From: an uncultured Prevotella sp.
GTDB lineage: Bacteria > Bacteroidota > Bacteroidia > Bacteroidales > Bacteroidaceae
Assembly (NCBI GenBank): GCA_900553965.1
Contig: USFX01000036.1
Span: forward strand, 1 to 15,961
Direction of reading: 5' to 3'
Length of the DNA stretch: 15,961 nucleotides
Shown here: positions 1-7,183 of the stretch, one piece after another
Layout of the letters: every line of letters starts with the position of its first letter
Position numbering within the stretch: position 1 is the first letter of the stretch
The notes under the pieces: model-generated
Database searches by the model: none
Told to the model about the DNA's origin: nothing
The model's input: only the letters and a program-made list of their open reading frames with translations
Translations under genes and position numbers: made by a program

Positions 1-16
1 CGGGAGGCCCTTACGG
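1..16. repeat. partial copy of CCGTAAGGG palindromic repeat
   Basis: The first 16 bases, CGGGAGGCCCTTACGG, are the exact reverse complement of 10280-10295, which is part of a larger structured repeat at 10274-10390. A 16-base exact match in a 16-kb window is not expected by chance, so this is probably the edge of another copy cut by the window. The sequence after base 16 does not match the second copy. Confidence 0.6.
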
Positions 17-270
17 CTCGCGGCGGAACGGAAAAAGCGGAACGGAACGGCCGTCGTTAACAGTCGTTAACCACTCGTTTGGTTCAACAAAAAGTTGCTT
101 TTTAACACTGATTTTATTACAAATGGAATCAATAAAGACCATGAAGAACCATACAATAAGAAGCGGAGACACACCGGCGGAGGCGGAGCAAAAGATGCGG
201 CCGGACGGGAAATCGTGCCACAGGAACGCAGATTTTCAGCAAAAAGGCGTTTTATTGTGAATATAATTAT
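17..270. other. gene-free left flank with short direct repeats
   Basis: I see no credible gene here; a 64-codon open frame at 95-289 has low-complexity composition, resembles no family and runs into the promoter of the next gene. Short direct repeats are present: GCGGAACGG at 23-31 and 37-45, and GTCGTTAAC at 53-61 and 63-71 (10-bp period). No function can be assigned. Confidence 0.45.
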
Positions 271-278
271 TATCTTTG
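271..278 (+). promoter_or_regulatory. -7 promoter element for the 301 ATPase gene
   Basis: TATCTTTG matches the Bacteroidetes sigma-ABfr -7 consensus TAnnTTTG exactly and ends 22 bases before the ATG at 301, implying a leader of roughly 15-20 nt. No convincing TTTG -33 element is seen at 19-21 bases upstream. The same octamer sits upstream of the other ATPase gene at 14434. Confidence 0.6.
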
Positions 279-300
279 CAATAAAATAGCATTCCCATAT

Positions 301-1437
301 ATGAAAGACTCGATACAGACCAACCCGTTTGTCGTCGGCAGATACATCAGCGACCGATATTTCTGCGACCGCAAGGAAGAGACGGCACTGCTCCTGAAAC
401 ACATCGAAAACGGCCGCAACGTGGCTCTCATCTCGCCAAGACGCATGGGAAAGACCGGACTGATACACCACTGTTTCGGTCAGACGCAGCTGGAAAGATT
501 TCACACGTTCTTCGTCGACATCTACGCCACGACGTCGCTGACCGAACTCGTCTATCTCCTCGGCAAAGCCATCTATGAAGAGCTGAGACCGAAGAACAGG
601 ACGTGGATAGACCGTTTCCTGCGCACGGTCAGCTCGCTGCGCATGGGAGTCAGGTTTGACGCTACAACGGGCGAGCCTTCGCTGGACATCAGTCTCGGTG
701 ACATTCAGGCGCCGCAGACGACGCTCGACGAGATTTTCCAATATCTGGAGACGACCGACCGGCCCTGTGTCGTGGCCATAGACGAGTTCCAGCAGATCGG
801 CAATTATGCTGAGAACAACGTTGAAGCAATGCTGCGCACCAGAATACAGCAGTGCCGCAACACGCTGTTCATCTTCGCCGGCAGCCGCCGCCACCTGATG
901 AGCAACATGTTCAACTCGGCCGCCAAGCCGTTCTATCAGAGTGCCGTCACGATGGGGCTTCAGCCGATTGCGCCGGATGTCTATGCCGCTTTCGCGTCGA
1001 AGATGTTCACGGACTACGGACGGACCATCAAAGATGGTGTGTCCCAAAACGTACACAAACGATTTGACGGATGCACGTGGTTCGTACAGATGGTCATGAA
1101 CGAACTCTTCGCCATGACGCCGCCTGGCGGCATCTGCGACGAGGACATGGTGGACACGGCCCTTCACAACGTCATCATATCGCAGGAGAGCACGTACAAG
1201 GAGCTGCTGACAAATATCGCGCCTAAGCAAAAGCAGGTCCTGCAGGCCATCGCACGCGAGGGTCTGGCGCGCAACATCACCTCAGGCGCTTTCATAAAGA
1301 AATACAGTCTGGCCTCAGCAAGCTCCATACAGGCGGCCGTCAAAAGCCTCCTGAAGACGGAATTGGTCACGCAGGACGACGACGCATACCGTGTCTACGA
1401 CTATTTCCTCGCCTACTGGCTGGCATACGAATATTGA
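301..1437 (+). CDS. AAA+ ATPase (AAA-ATPase-like domain protein)
   Basis: A 378-residue P-loop ATPase. Visible motifs are a Walker A, SPRRMGKTG (residues 45-53), a hydrophobic Walker B, VVAIDEF (157-163), and a sensor-like FIFAGSRRHL after it. The N-terminal NPFVVGRYISDRYFCDR stretch followed by a P-loop preceded by PRR is typical of the archaeal-ATPase-like families common in Bacteroidetes. The last 90 or so residues, with QKQVLQAIAREG and ASASSIQAAVKSLLKTELV, look like a winged-helix DNA-binding domain, followed by a YRVYDYFLAYWL end usual in this group. The ATG at 301 follows a good -7 element closely. It is transcribed alone. The substrate is unknown; members are often described only as ATP-binding proteins. 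ATPase call firm, biological role unassigned. Confidence 0.85.
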   Translation: MKDSIQTNPFVVGRYISDRYFCDRKEETALLLKHIENGRNVALISPRRMGKTGLIHHCFGQTQLERFHTFFVDIYATTSLTELVYLLGKAIYEELRPKNRTWIDRFLRTVSSLRMGVRFDATTGEPSLDISLGDIQAPQTTLDEIFQYLETTDRPCVVAIDEFQQIGNYAENNVEAMLRTRIQQCRNTLFIFAGSRRHLMSNMFNSAAKPFYQSAVTMGLQPIAPDVYAAFASKMFTDYGRTIKDGVSQNVHKRFDGCTWFVQMVMNELFAMTPPGGICDEDMVDTALHNVIISQESTYKELLTNIAPKQKQVLQAIAREGLARNITSGAFIKKYSLASASSIQAAVKSLLKTELVTQDDDAYRVYDYFLAYWLAYEY

Positions 1438-1597
1438 GCGGCATGAAATCCGACGGCGGTTGAAATGTGAAAGCAGAACGGCGCCGACGGCATCGAAACC
1501 GTAAGCAACGGCCCGCGATATGCTACGGAATTGTTCACTTTTGCTTTTTCATTGAAATTTTCCGTGGCACAATGTCAGTTTTTTCACGTCAATGATG

Positions 1598-1605
1598 TAT
1601 TTTTG
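1598..1605 (+). promoter_or_regulatory. -7 promoter element for ddh
   Basis: TATTTTTG fits TAnnTTTG and lies 76 bases upstream of the ddh ATG, so the leader would be about 70 nt. A T-rich tract at 1579-1584 sits about where a -33 element would be, but it is not a clear TTTG. Confidence 0.5.
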
Positions 1606-1681
1606 CAGCCGGAAACGGTTTGACCGCATATATAACCCGCGCAATCATCAATAAAAAACAAACCATAAAAAGAACATAACG

Positions 1682-2581
1682 ATGAAGAAAATCAGAGCAG
1701 CCGTAGTCGGTTACGGCAACATAGGACGCTACACAATCGAGGCACTGGAGGCTTCGGAGGATTTCGAAATTGCCGGCGTTGTGCGCCGCAACGGTGCTGA
1801 GAACAAGCCCGCTGAGCTGGCCGCCTACGACGTTGTCAAGGACATCACTGAGCTGAAGGACGTTGACGTGGCCATACTCGCCACCCCGACACGCAGCTGC
1901 GAGGAATATGCAAAGAAGATTCTGCCGCTGGGCATCAACACCGTCGACAGCTTCGACATCCACACCGGCATCGTGGACTATCGCCGCACGCTCATGGAGG
2001 TCTGCAAGAAGACCGGCACGGTGGCCGTAATCGCCGCCGGATGGGACCCGGGTTCTGACTCCATCGTCCGCACACTCATGCAGAGCCTCGCCCCGAAGGG
2101 TCTGAGCTACACCAACTTCGGTCCGGGAATGTCGATGGGCCACAGTGTCTGCGTGCGCTCGAAAGAGGGTGTCAAGAACGCTCTCTCGATGACCATTCCG
2201 CTCGGTGAGGGCATCCACCGCCGCATGGTCTACGTCGAGCTGGAGGACGGCGCACGACTGGAGGACGTCACGGCTGCCATCAAGGCCGACCCCTACTTCG
2301 CCAGCGACGAGACCCACGTCTTTGCCGTTGAGTCGGTTGACGCCGTGCGCGACATGGGCCATGGCGTGAATCTGGTCCGCAAGGGTGTCAGCGGAAAGAC
2401 CCAGAACCAGCGTCTGGAGTTCAACATGAGCATCAACAACCCCGCCCTGACCGCCCAGGTGCTCGTCAACGTGGCACGCGCCTCACTGCGCCAGCAGCCG
2501 GGCTGCTATACGATGGTCGAGCTGCCGGTAATCGACATGCTGCCGGGAGAGCGCGAAGAGCTCATCGCGCATTTGGTATAA
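1682..2581 (+). CDS. ddh: meso-diaminopimelate D-dehydrogenase
   Basis: Catalyses NADPH-dependent reductive amination of L-2-amino-6-oxopimelate (tetrahydrodipicolinate hydrate) to meso-diaminopimelate (EC 1.4.1.16), the one-step branch to the lysine and peptidoglycan precursor in the cytoplasm. The 299 residues are close to the usual length of about 320. The N-terminus has the Rossmann dinucleotide motif GYGNIG (10-15). Family signatures follow: ATPTRSCEEYA (68-78), NTVDSFDIH (86-94), AAGWDPG (118-124) and NFGPGMSMGHS (145-155), the last two lining the substrate pocket in known enzymes. The start is supported by the Rossmann strand beginning at residue 4. Transcribed alone, with its own promoter and a palindrome immediately downstream. 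No oddities. Confidence 0.95.
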   Translation: MKKIRAAVVGYGNIGRYTIEALEASEDFEIAGVVRRNGAENKPAELAAYDVVKDITELKDVDVAILATPTRSCEEYAKKILPLGINTVDSFDIHTGIVDYRRTLMEVCKKTGTVAVIAAGWDPGSDSIVRTLMQSLAPKGLSYTNFGPGMSMGHSVCVRSKEGVKNALSMTIPLGEGIHRRMVYVELEDGARLEDVTAAIKADPYFASDETHVFAVESVDAVRDMGHGVNLVRKGVSGKTQNQRLEFNMSINNPALTAQVLVNVARASLRQQPGCYTMVELPVIDMLPGEREELIAHLV

Positions 2582-2594
2582 CAAATATTGTTTT

Positions 2595-2655
2595 AGGGTT
2601 ATAAGGTCCTTAAAGTCTTTAAAGTCATTAAAGTCTTTAAGGACCTTATAACCCT
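2595..2655. terminator. long perfect palindrome between convergent genes
   Basis: Two perfect 21-base arms (2595-2615 and 2635-2655, beginning AGGGTTATAAGG) flank a 19-base spacer made of further TTTAAAGTC-type units. It lies between the stop codons of ddh (+) and the 2668-3141 gene (-), so it could end transcription from both sides. There is no classic T-tract, and the internal repeated AAAGTC units make it look equally like an interspersed palindromic repeat that settled here. Confidence 0.6.
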
Positions 2656-2667
2656 TACTTCCAACTC

Positions 2668-3141
2668 TCAATAATCCTTTATCGCCTCCATGCGCTTGCG
2701 CTGTTTCTTCCGCTTCTTCCAATTGAAAAGCTCGAAGAAATCGAAGTTGAAGCCTGTCTTAGGCGGAGCCGCAGTCACGGCGGCCTCAGCTATGCCGGCA
2801 AACATCGACGGACTGATTTGCGGACGGTGGCCGACGACGACCAGCTCGTTGAGACGCCGGATGTTGGGCAACAGAAAAACAGTGTCGCGGACGGTGGCGG
2901 TATCGGCCATCAGCGTTTCATACTTCGGATGACTCATCTGTATGAAACGGGCGGTATCCGGAAGAATGACCGTGCCGCGATAGTCGGTGACGACGCGCCG
3001 GGTCTTGTCACCATTGAAAAACACCTGAACGTCGCGTACAGGCACACCTGTCTCTGCGTCGGTCACAATCCACCGGCGCTGGGCCATTATGCCCGGGCAA
3101 ACGGCCACGAGCAGGATTATCATAACTGTACGGATGTTCAT
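2668..3141 (-). CDS. secreted carboxypeptidase-regulatory-like domain protein
   Basis: A 157-residue exported protein. Residues 1-20 form a signal peptide (MNIRT then a hydrophobic run, ending IMA before Q21); Cys15 lacks a proper lipobox (V at -1), so signal peptidase I cleavage is more likely than lipidation. Residues about 24-95 resemble the CarboxypepD_reg-like beta-sandwich: RRWIVTDAETGVPVRDVQVFFNG, VVTDYRGTVILPD, then LNELVVVG as in TonB-receptor N-terminal extensions. The C-terminus is a FNFDFFELFNW stretch followed by a very basic tail (KKRKKQRKR). No barrel follows, so it is not a truncated receptor of normal kind; small stand-alone proteins of this shape are common in Bacteroidetes and of unknown function. 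Convergent with ddh; own promoter at 3249-3256. Confidence 0.75.
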   Translation of the reverse strand: MNIRTVMIILLVAVCPGIMAQRRWIVTDAETGVPVRDVQVFFNGDKTRRVVTDYRGTVILPDTARFIQMSHPKYETLMADTATVRDTVFLLPNIRRLNELVVVGHRPQISPSMFAGIAEAAVTAAPPKTGFNFDFFELFNWKKRKKQRKRMEAIKDY

Positions 3142-3174
3142 AGTTCAACTGTCTGTCTTGTTTGTGAATTGAAA

Positions 3175-3237
3175 ACGCCGGCCTCTGCATACCGGACGCC
3201 GGCTCTGCGTGTGTACCAAACGCTGGTTCTGCGTATT
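3175..3237. repeat. three degenerate copies of a 21-24 bp unit
   Basis: Units starting at 3175, 3196 and 3220 share ACGCCGGC(C)TCTGC, the third degenerate as ACGCTGGTTCTGCGT. They fall entirely in the predicted 5' leader of the minus-strand gene at 2668-3141. Function unknown. Confidence 0.5.
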
Positions 3238-3248
3238 AAAAACAATGG

Positions 3249-3256
3249 CAAATATA
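3249..3256 (-). promoter_or_regulatory. -7 promoter element for the 2668-3141 gene
   Basis: CAAATATA on the plus strand is TATATTTG on the minus strand, an exact TAnnTTTG. It gives a leader of about 100 nt that contains the three-copy repeat. No clear -33 TTTG. Confidence 0.5.
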
Positions 3257-3499
3257 TTCATTTTCCCGATACATACAGTCTCATCGCGCCCGATGTTGTA
3301 TGTTTTTATGTGTTTTTAAACTTCATACACACGTCACTCCTCCCCATCAATCACTACTGTCATCCCGCTGTCCATCCCGCTCTATGAACTCCTGAAAAAA
3401 GAACGACGAATGAGCCGACGCTGAATACGGATAAGCGCTAAATGCCTACATTTCAATAATTAACGGCATCCGGACTGCAAACGATTAAATGTTTTTCAC

Positions 3500-3507
3500 T
3501 ACCTTTG
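3500..3507 (+). promoter_or_regulatory. -7 promoter element for the lipoprotein gene
   Basis: TACCTTTG fits TAnnTTTG and lies 94 bases before the ATG at 3602, giving a leader of about 90 nt. The -33 position has no clear TTTG. Confidence 0.5.
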
Positions 3508-3601
3508 CCGCACAAAGAACAGCCCCAAAAGGCCATCGCTGTACTCTCCTGACATCAGTCAATACACATTATTTATACTATAACATCAAAAGAAAAGGTT
3601 T

Positions 3602-4909
3602 ATGAAAAAATCATTCTATCTATTCAGTATCGCATGCGCAGGCATGCTGTTCACATCGACCGCACTGACGTCATGCAGCAGCGACGATGATCCGGAAATA
3701 CAGCAGGAGGAAATTATCGTAGAAGAAATTGAAGAGCCTGAAACCGGAGACAGAACTGTTGTTGTTTCGACAAATGAAAGTGCTACGATTTCCAATATCG
3801 GATTCCGGCTGACAGTCCCCATGGGAGCTGTCCCCAAGAACAATTCCGGCACAGATGGGCGCGTTGCGTTTTCGATATCCCACATAAGCAACGAAGAACT
3901 CCCGGCCCCCGTCCCCTCCGGTTGCTCGATTATAAATGAAGCACGTGTGAAGATTGAGCCAATGAACTTTGTTTTCAACACTCCTCTCACCATGAAACTT
4001 CCATCCAAAGGTATCAATATTTCAAATATACAATTACTGCATTACAACGAATATACAAGTTCGTGGGAGAACGTACCTTTCTCTATAATCAACTCTGATG
4101 GGACAGTGTCTGTTTCCATTATTGAGCTTGGCTATTTCATTTTGGTCAAGAAAGCGACAAGAGATCAAATGGGTGGTGTGAGAATTTTAAACCGGTATTT
4201 GGACGAAAACTATTTTTATTATCTTACTCTGATACCGGAAAATAATTCAAATGAAGGCATCAAACGCATTTCTTTTGCGCCGAATGGAAATAATTTGTAT
4301 ATGACCAACGTTCCCTTAGGAAAGTATATTGCAATAGTCGCAAGAGAACTTCGCAATAGTTTGAACGATGCTTCACAAAAGATAGAGTATTACAACACCA
4401 ATATTTATACAGAAGTCAAAGACTTGTTAACCATCGGTAATGGCAATTATGACACATACGGTGGGTGGACAGACTTAACAATAGGCAACAATTGGTTTGA
4501 AGGTCGTCCTGATGACGCATGGGGACAAAAAACAACGACATACGGTACAGGCAAATTCCAAGCAACATTGACATGGGTAAACTCATCTGAGGGAACTACC
4601 GATTACGATTTGCATTTGTTCGGTCCCAATAATATGCATGTTTTTTATTCTGATAAAAATTCTCCCACTTTCGAACTTGACCGGGATTGGCTCACAGAAT
4701 ACGGAAACGCTATTGAAAACATATATAGCATAAACGATACGTTTGTTCCCGGAGAATATCAGATAAAAGTTCATCACTACAGTGGAACATTAGGTAGACG
4801 GTACAATTGCCGTGTTATCGTTGATGGCATTGTCGTCAAATCTGTCTCCGGTTCAATTTTGACCAATAATAAATTCGATGACATCTATTCTTTCACGGTA
4901 GATCAATAA
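3602..4909 (+). CDS. probable surface lipoprotein with DUF2135-like C-terminus
   Basis: A 435-residue lipoprotein. Residues 1-24 are a signal peptide ending in lipobox LTSC with Cys25 lipidated; the following SSDDDPE acidic cluster resembles the Bacteroidetes lipoprotein export signal, suggesting surface display. Residues about 55-180 look like a ZU5-like or similar beta-sandwich (ATISNIGFRLTVPMGAVP, then KIEPMNFVF and LPSKG). Residues about 318-435 resemble DUF2135/YfaP-type domains: a TLTWVNSSEGTTDYDLHLFGP strand pair split here as TLTWVN and DYDLHLFGP, HVFYSD, then PGEYQIKVHHYSG. Base composition changes inside the gene: the 60-base block 4201-4260 has 18 G/C (30%). It is monocistronic, with a promoter upstream and a strong terminator downstream. 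The domain names come from pattern recall only; the lipoprotein call is firm, the function unknown. Confidence 0.8.
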   Translation: MKKSFYLFSIACAGMLFTSTALTSCSSDDDPEIQQEEIIVEEIEEPETGDRTVVVSTNESATISNIGFRLTVPMGAVPKNNSGTDGRVAFSISHISNEELPAPVPSGCSIINEARVKIEPMNFVFNTPLTMKLPSKGINISNIQLLHYNEYTSSWENVPFSIINSDGTVSVSIIELGYFILVKKATRDQMGGVRILNRYLDENYFYYLTLIPENNSNEGIKRISFAPNGNNLYMTNVPLGKYIAIVARELRNSLNDASQKIEYYNTNIYTEVKDLLTIGNGNYDTYGGWTDLTIGNNWFEGRPDDAWGQKTTTYGTGKFQATLTWVNSSEGTTDYDLHLFGPNNMHVFYSDKNSPTFELDRDWLTEYGNAIENIYSINDTFVPGEYQIKVHHYSGTLGRRYNCRVIVDGIVVKSVSGSILTNNKFDDIYSFTVDQ

Positions 4910-4932
4910 CCTTTCAATAAAAATATAAGATG

Positions 4933-4971
4933 GCGGACTTTGAATCTCTATAGGTTCAAGGTCCGCTTTTT
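4933..4971 (+). terminator. rho-independent terminator after the lipoprotein gene
   Basis: A 12-bp stem with one G-U pair (arms 4933-4944 and 4955-4966) and a 10-base loop is followed by TTTTT at 4967-4971. It lies 24 bases after the lipoprotein stop codon and insulates the following operon. Confidence 0.9.
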
Positions 4972-5027
4972 AGTAATTGAATGATTATTAAAAACATAAT
5001 TATTATCCTTTCCTCGCTTTTTTTTCG

Positions 5028-5035
5028 TAAGTTTG
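5028..5035 (+). promoter_or_regulatory. -7 promoter element of the helicase operon
   Basis: TAAGTTTG fits TAnnTTTG and ends only 7 bases before the ATG at 5043. With the usual spacing, transcription would start within a few bases of the start codon, making the mRNA leaderless or almost so. No clear -33 TTTG is seen in the T/C-rich stretch upstream. Confidence 0.6.
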
Positions 5036-5042
5036 CACCGCA

Positions 5043-6605
5043 ATGATAGCAGACGAACTTACATACCGCATACATCAGTCTTTAGCAATGGAACCGACGG
5101 CCGACCAAGCCGAGGCTATCAGCGTGTTCGGACGGTTCATGTCCGACCGCGGCGACCGCGTAGCCATGATTATGCGCGGCTCGGCCGGAACGGGAAAGAC
5201 GACACTGGCCGGTGCAATAGTAAGGGCATTGGATGCGCTGGGCGTGCGTATGGTACTGCTGGCCCCAACAGGCCGCGCGGCCAAGGTGTTCTCACTGAAC
5301 GCCGGTCATCAGGCGTTCACCATCCACCGCCGCATCTACCGTCAGAAGACCGCGGGCGACATGTCGGCGTTCAATATCAACGTCAACATGCTTTCGGACA
5401 CGCTCTTCATAATCGACGAGGCCTCGATGGTGGCCAACGGCGGAGGCATGGACTCTGTCTTCGGCAGCGGCCGCCTGCTCGACGACCTCATCGAGTTCGT
5501 ATATAGCGGGCGCAACTGCCGCATGATGCTCATCGGCGACCGTGCCCAGCTGCCACCGGTGGGTGAAGAGGAAAGCCCCGCACTGCAGGCGGAAGTGCTT
5601 CGCTGCTACGGACTGGACGTCCATGAGGCCGATCTCAGCAACGTTTTAAGACAGGCGGAAGAGTCCGGAATACTGTGGAACGCGACCATGATTCGCCGCA
5701 TGATTACCCACGACGAGCTGACACAGTTGCCCCGTCTCCGACTGCGCGGCTTTGCCGACATCGCCATCGTGCCTGGAGACGAGCTCATCGAGACACTGGC
5801 GACAAGCTACAGCCGCGCCGGAATGGACGAAACGATGGTCATCACGCGCAGCAACAAGCGCGCCAACATCTACAACCGCGGCATCCGGGCCACTGTTCTC
5901 GACCGGGAAGAGGAGCTCTGCACGGGCGACATGCTGATGGTTGTGAAGAACAAATACTTTGATTCTTTAAATGAAGAACGAAGAGTGAAGAATGAAGAAG
6001 TTGCTGCCGCCGTTCCAACTGATGTTCCCGTTGGAAAGGAAGAGGGGCGCCAAGAGGGAATGGCGGCAGCAAATTCTTCACTCTCCACTCCTCACTCTTC
6101 ACTTAAATTTATTGCCAACGGAGACCGCGCCCGCGTCTACCGTGTCCGCAACATACACGAGATGCACGGCTTCCGATTTGCCGAAGTCACGCTCCAATTC
6201 CCCGACTATGACAACCTTGAGATGACGCAGACCGTCATTCTCGATACGTTGACGACGGACGCCCCGGCACTGACACGTGAGCAGAACGAACAACTTTTCA
6301 ATGCCGTTGAAGCCGACTATGCCGACATTCCGCGCAAAGCCGACCGCATGCGCAGCATGAAACAGGACAAATATTACAGCGCCCTGCAGGTGAAATTCGC
6401 CTACGCCGTCACCTGCCACAAGGCGCAGGGCGGACAGTGGGCGCACATCTACGTCGACCAGGGCTACATGACGGACGACATGCTCACGCCCGACTACATC
6501 CATTGGCTGTACACAGCCTTCACCCGGGCCACCGAACGGCTCTATCTCGTCAACTGGCCGAAGGAACAGATTGACATGAATGAACCTTTATCAATAATGC
6601 AATGA
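5043..6605 (+). CDS. RecD-like superfamily 1 DNA helicase/ATPase
   Basis: A 520-residue SF1B (RecD/Pif1-like) ATP-dependent DNA helicase. Motifs in order: EPTADQAEAI Q-like motif (17-26), Walker A GSAGTGKTT (46-54), motif Ia APTGRAAKV (74-82), Walker B IIDEAS (123-128), motif III GDRAQLPPVG (165-174), and C-terminal FAYAVTCHKAQGGQW (452-466) and YTAFTRATERLYLV (490-503) for motifs V and VI. It is much shorter than RecD2 and has no N-terminal extension, like the stand-alone Bacteroidetes family annotated as AAA or exonuclease V alpha-like. The start at 5043 is favoured because relatives carry a similar short segment before the EPT motif. Residues about 309-355 (LNEERR to HSSLK) are a low-complexity insertion encoded by a palindromic repeat, replacing a short loop before FIANGD. 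First gene of a four-gene operon; overlaps the next by ATGA. Confidence 0.9.
   Translation: MIADELTYRIHQSLAMEPTADQAEAISVFGRFMSDRGDRVAMIMRGSAGTGKTTLAGAIVRALDALGVRMVLLAPTGRAAKVFSLNAGHQAFTIHRRIYRQKTAGDMSAFNINVNMLSDTLFIIDEASMVANGGGMDSVFGSGRLLDDLIEFVYSGRNCRMMLIGDRAQLPPVGEEESPALQAEVLRCYGLDVHEADLSNVLRQAEESGILWNATMIRRMITHDELTQLPRLRLRGFADIAIVPGDELIETLATSYSRAGMDETMVITRSNKRANIYNRGIRATVLDREEELCTGDMLMVVKNKYFDSLNEERRVKNEEVAAAVPTDVPVGKEEGRQEGMAAANSSLSTPHSSLKFIANGDRARVYRVRNIHEMHGFRFAEVTLQFPDYDNLEMTQTVILDTLTTDAPALTREQNEQLFNAVEADYADIPRKADRMRSMKQDKYYSALQVKFAYAVTCHKAQGGQWAHIYVDQGYMTDDMLTPDYIHWLYTAFTRATERLYLVNWPKEQIDMNEPLSIMQ
5966..6107. repeat. palindromic repeat inserted in frame in the helicase gene
   Basis: Two imperfect 46-base inverted arms (5966-6011 and 6062-6107), differing at roughly eight positions, flank a 50-base centre that has its own hairpin (TTCCAAC 6013-6019 with GTTGGAA 6030-6036). 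Arms carry the GAAGAGTGAAGAATGAAGAA / TTCACTCTTCACTT style seen in Bacteroidetes interspersed repeats. The helicase reading frame stays open through it. Confidence 0.8.
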
Positions 6606-7162
6606 TATACATCAACGACGATATTGAAACCCTCGACATGGCCAGCGCGATGGCACGCATATCGGAGCAACGGCGCGAAAAAGTCATGCTGATGCGCAAC
6701 GAGCGTGACCGCAGGCAGAGCGTGGCGGCATATCTGCTGCTGTGCGACGCGCTGGAAACGGAATATGGGATGACCACCCCACCCCATTTCGATTTTCATG
6801 ATGGCGGCAAACCGTTCATCGCCGGCCGCCGGGACATCTGTTTCAGCATGAGCCACTGCCGCTGCGGCGTGGCATGTGCGGTCAGCGACCGGCCCGTCGG
6901 CATCGACATTGAAACAATCCGCCCATACCGCCGTGAGCTCGCCGAGCGCGTTATGAACGCCGAAGAGATGGGCGTTATCACGTCATCACCACATCCCGAA
7001 ATCGAATTCATCAGGCTGTGGACCATGAAAGAGAGCTTTCTGAAGATGACAGGCATGGGCATCCGCAGCGACCTCAAACAGGTTCCGCTCTCCTCCGCAC
7101 GTTTTTCGACAACAATAAACACCGCCCGCGAATATGTCTGCACGGTGTGTGACAAACCTTAA
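6602..7162 (+). CDS. 4'-phosphopantetheinyl transferase (Sfp-type)
   Basis: Transfers the 4'-phosphopantetheine arm from coenzyme A to a conserved serine of an acyl- or peptidyl-carrier protein, in the cytoplasm. The 186 residues are short for the Sfp class (about 220) but keep the core: FSMSH (81-85), matching the FNxSH motif, VGIDIE (99-104) with the Mg-binding Asp102 and Glu104, and WTMKESFLK (140-148) with the catalytic WxxKE core. The segment after residue 155 is brief. It begins inside the helicase stop codon (ATGA overlap), so it is translationally coupled. No polyketide or peptide synthetase gene is nearby, so the natural substrate could be the fatty-acid carrier protein or a pathway elsewhere in the genome. 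Confidence 0.9.
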   Translation: MIYINDDIETLDMASAMARISEQRREKVMLMRNERDRRQSVAAYLLLCDALETEYGMTTPPHFDFHDGGKPFIAGRRDICFSMSHCRCGVACAVSDRPVGIDIETIRPYRRELAERVMNAEEMGVITSSPHPEIEFIRLWTMKESFLKMTGMGIRSDLKQVPLSSARFSTTINTAREYVCTVCDKP

Positions 7163-7183
7163 CGACAAAAGAACATATATCAA

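Larger units (their letters stand above)
3142..3601. other. divergent intergenic region, 460 bp
   Basis: It holds the leader and promoter of the minus-strand gene (3249-3256), the three-copy repeat, and the promoter of the lipoprotein gene (3500-3507). The stretch 3260-3490 shows no gene, hairpin with T-tract or recognisable RNA. Open frames crossing it are arginine/threonine-rich and have no family resemblance. Confidence 0.5.

Noticed and set aside
67..1230. 387-codon minus-strand frame across the 301 ATPase
   Set aside because: It is the antisense shadow of a gene with clear Walker motifs; the translation is rich in Arg, His and Val and resembles no family.
5956..6110. Possible frameshift or assembly error in the helicase gene
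   Set aside because: The frame is open throughout and conserved motifs continue in the same frame on both sides; the extra residues are explained by the palindromic repeat.
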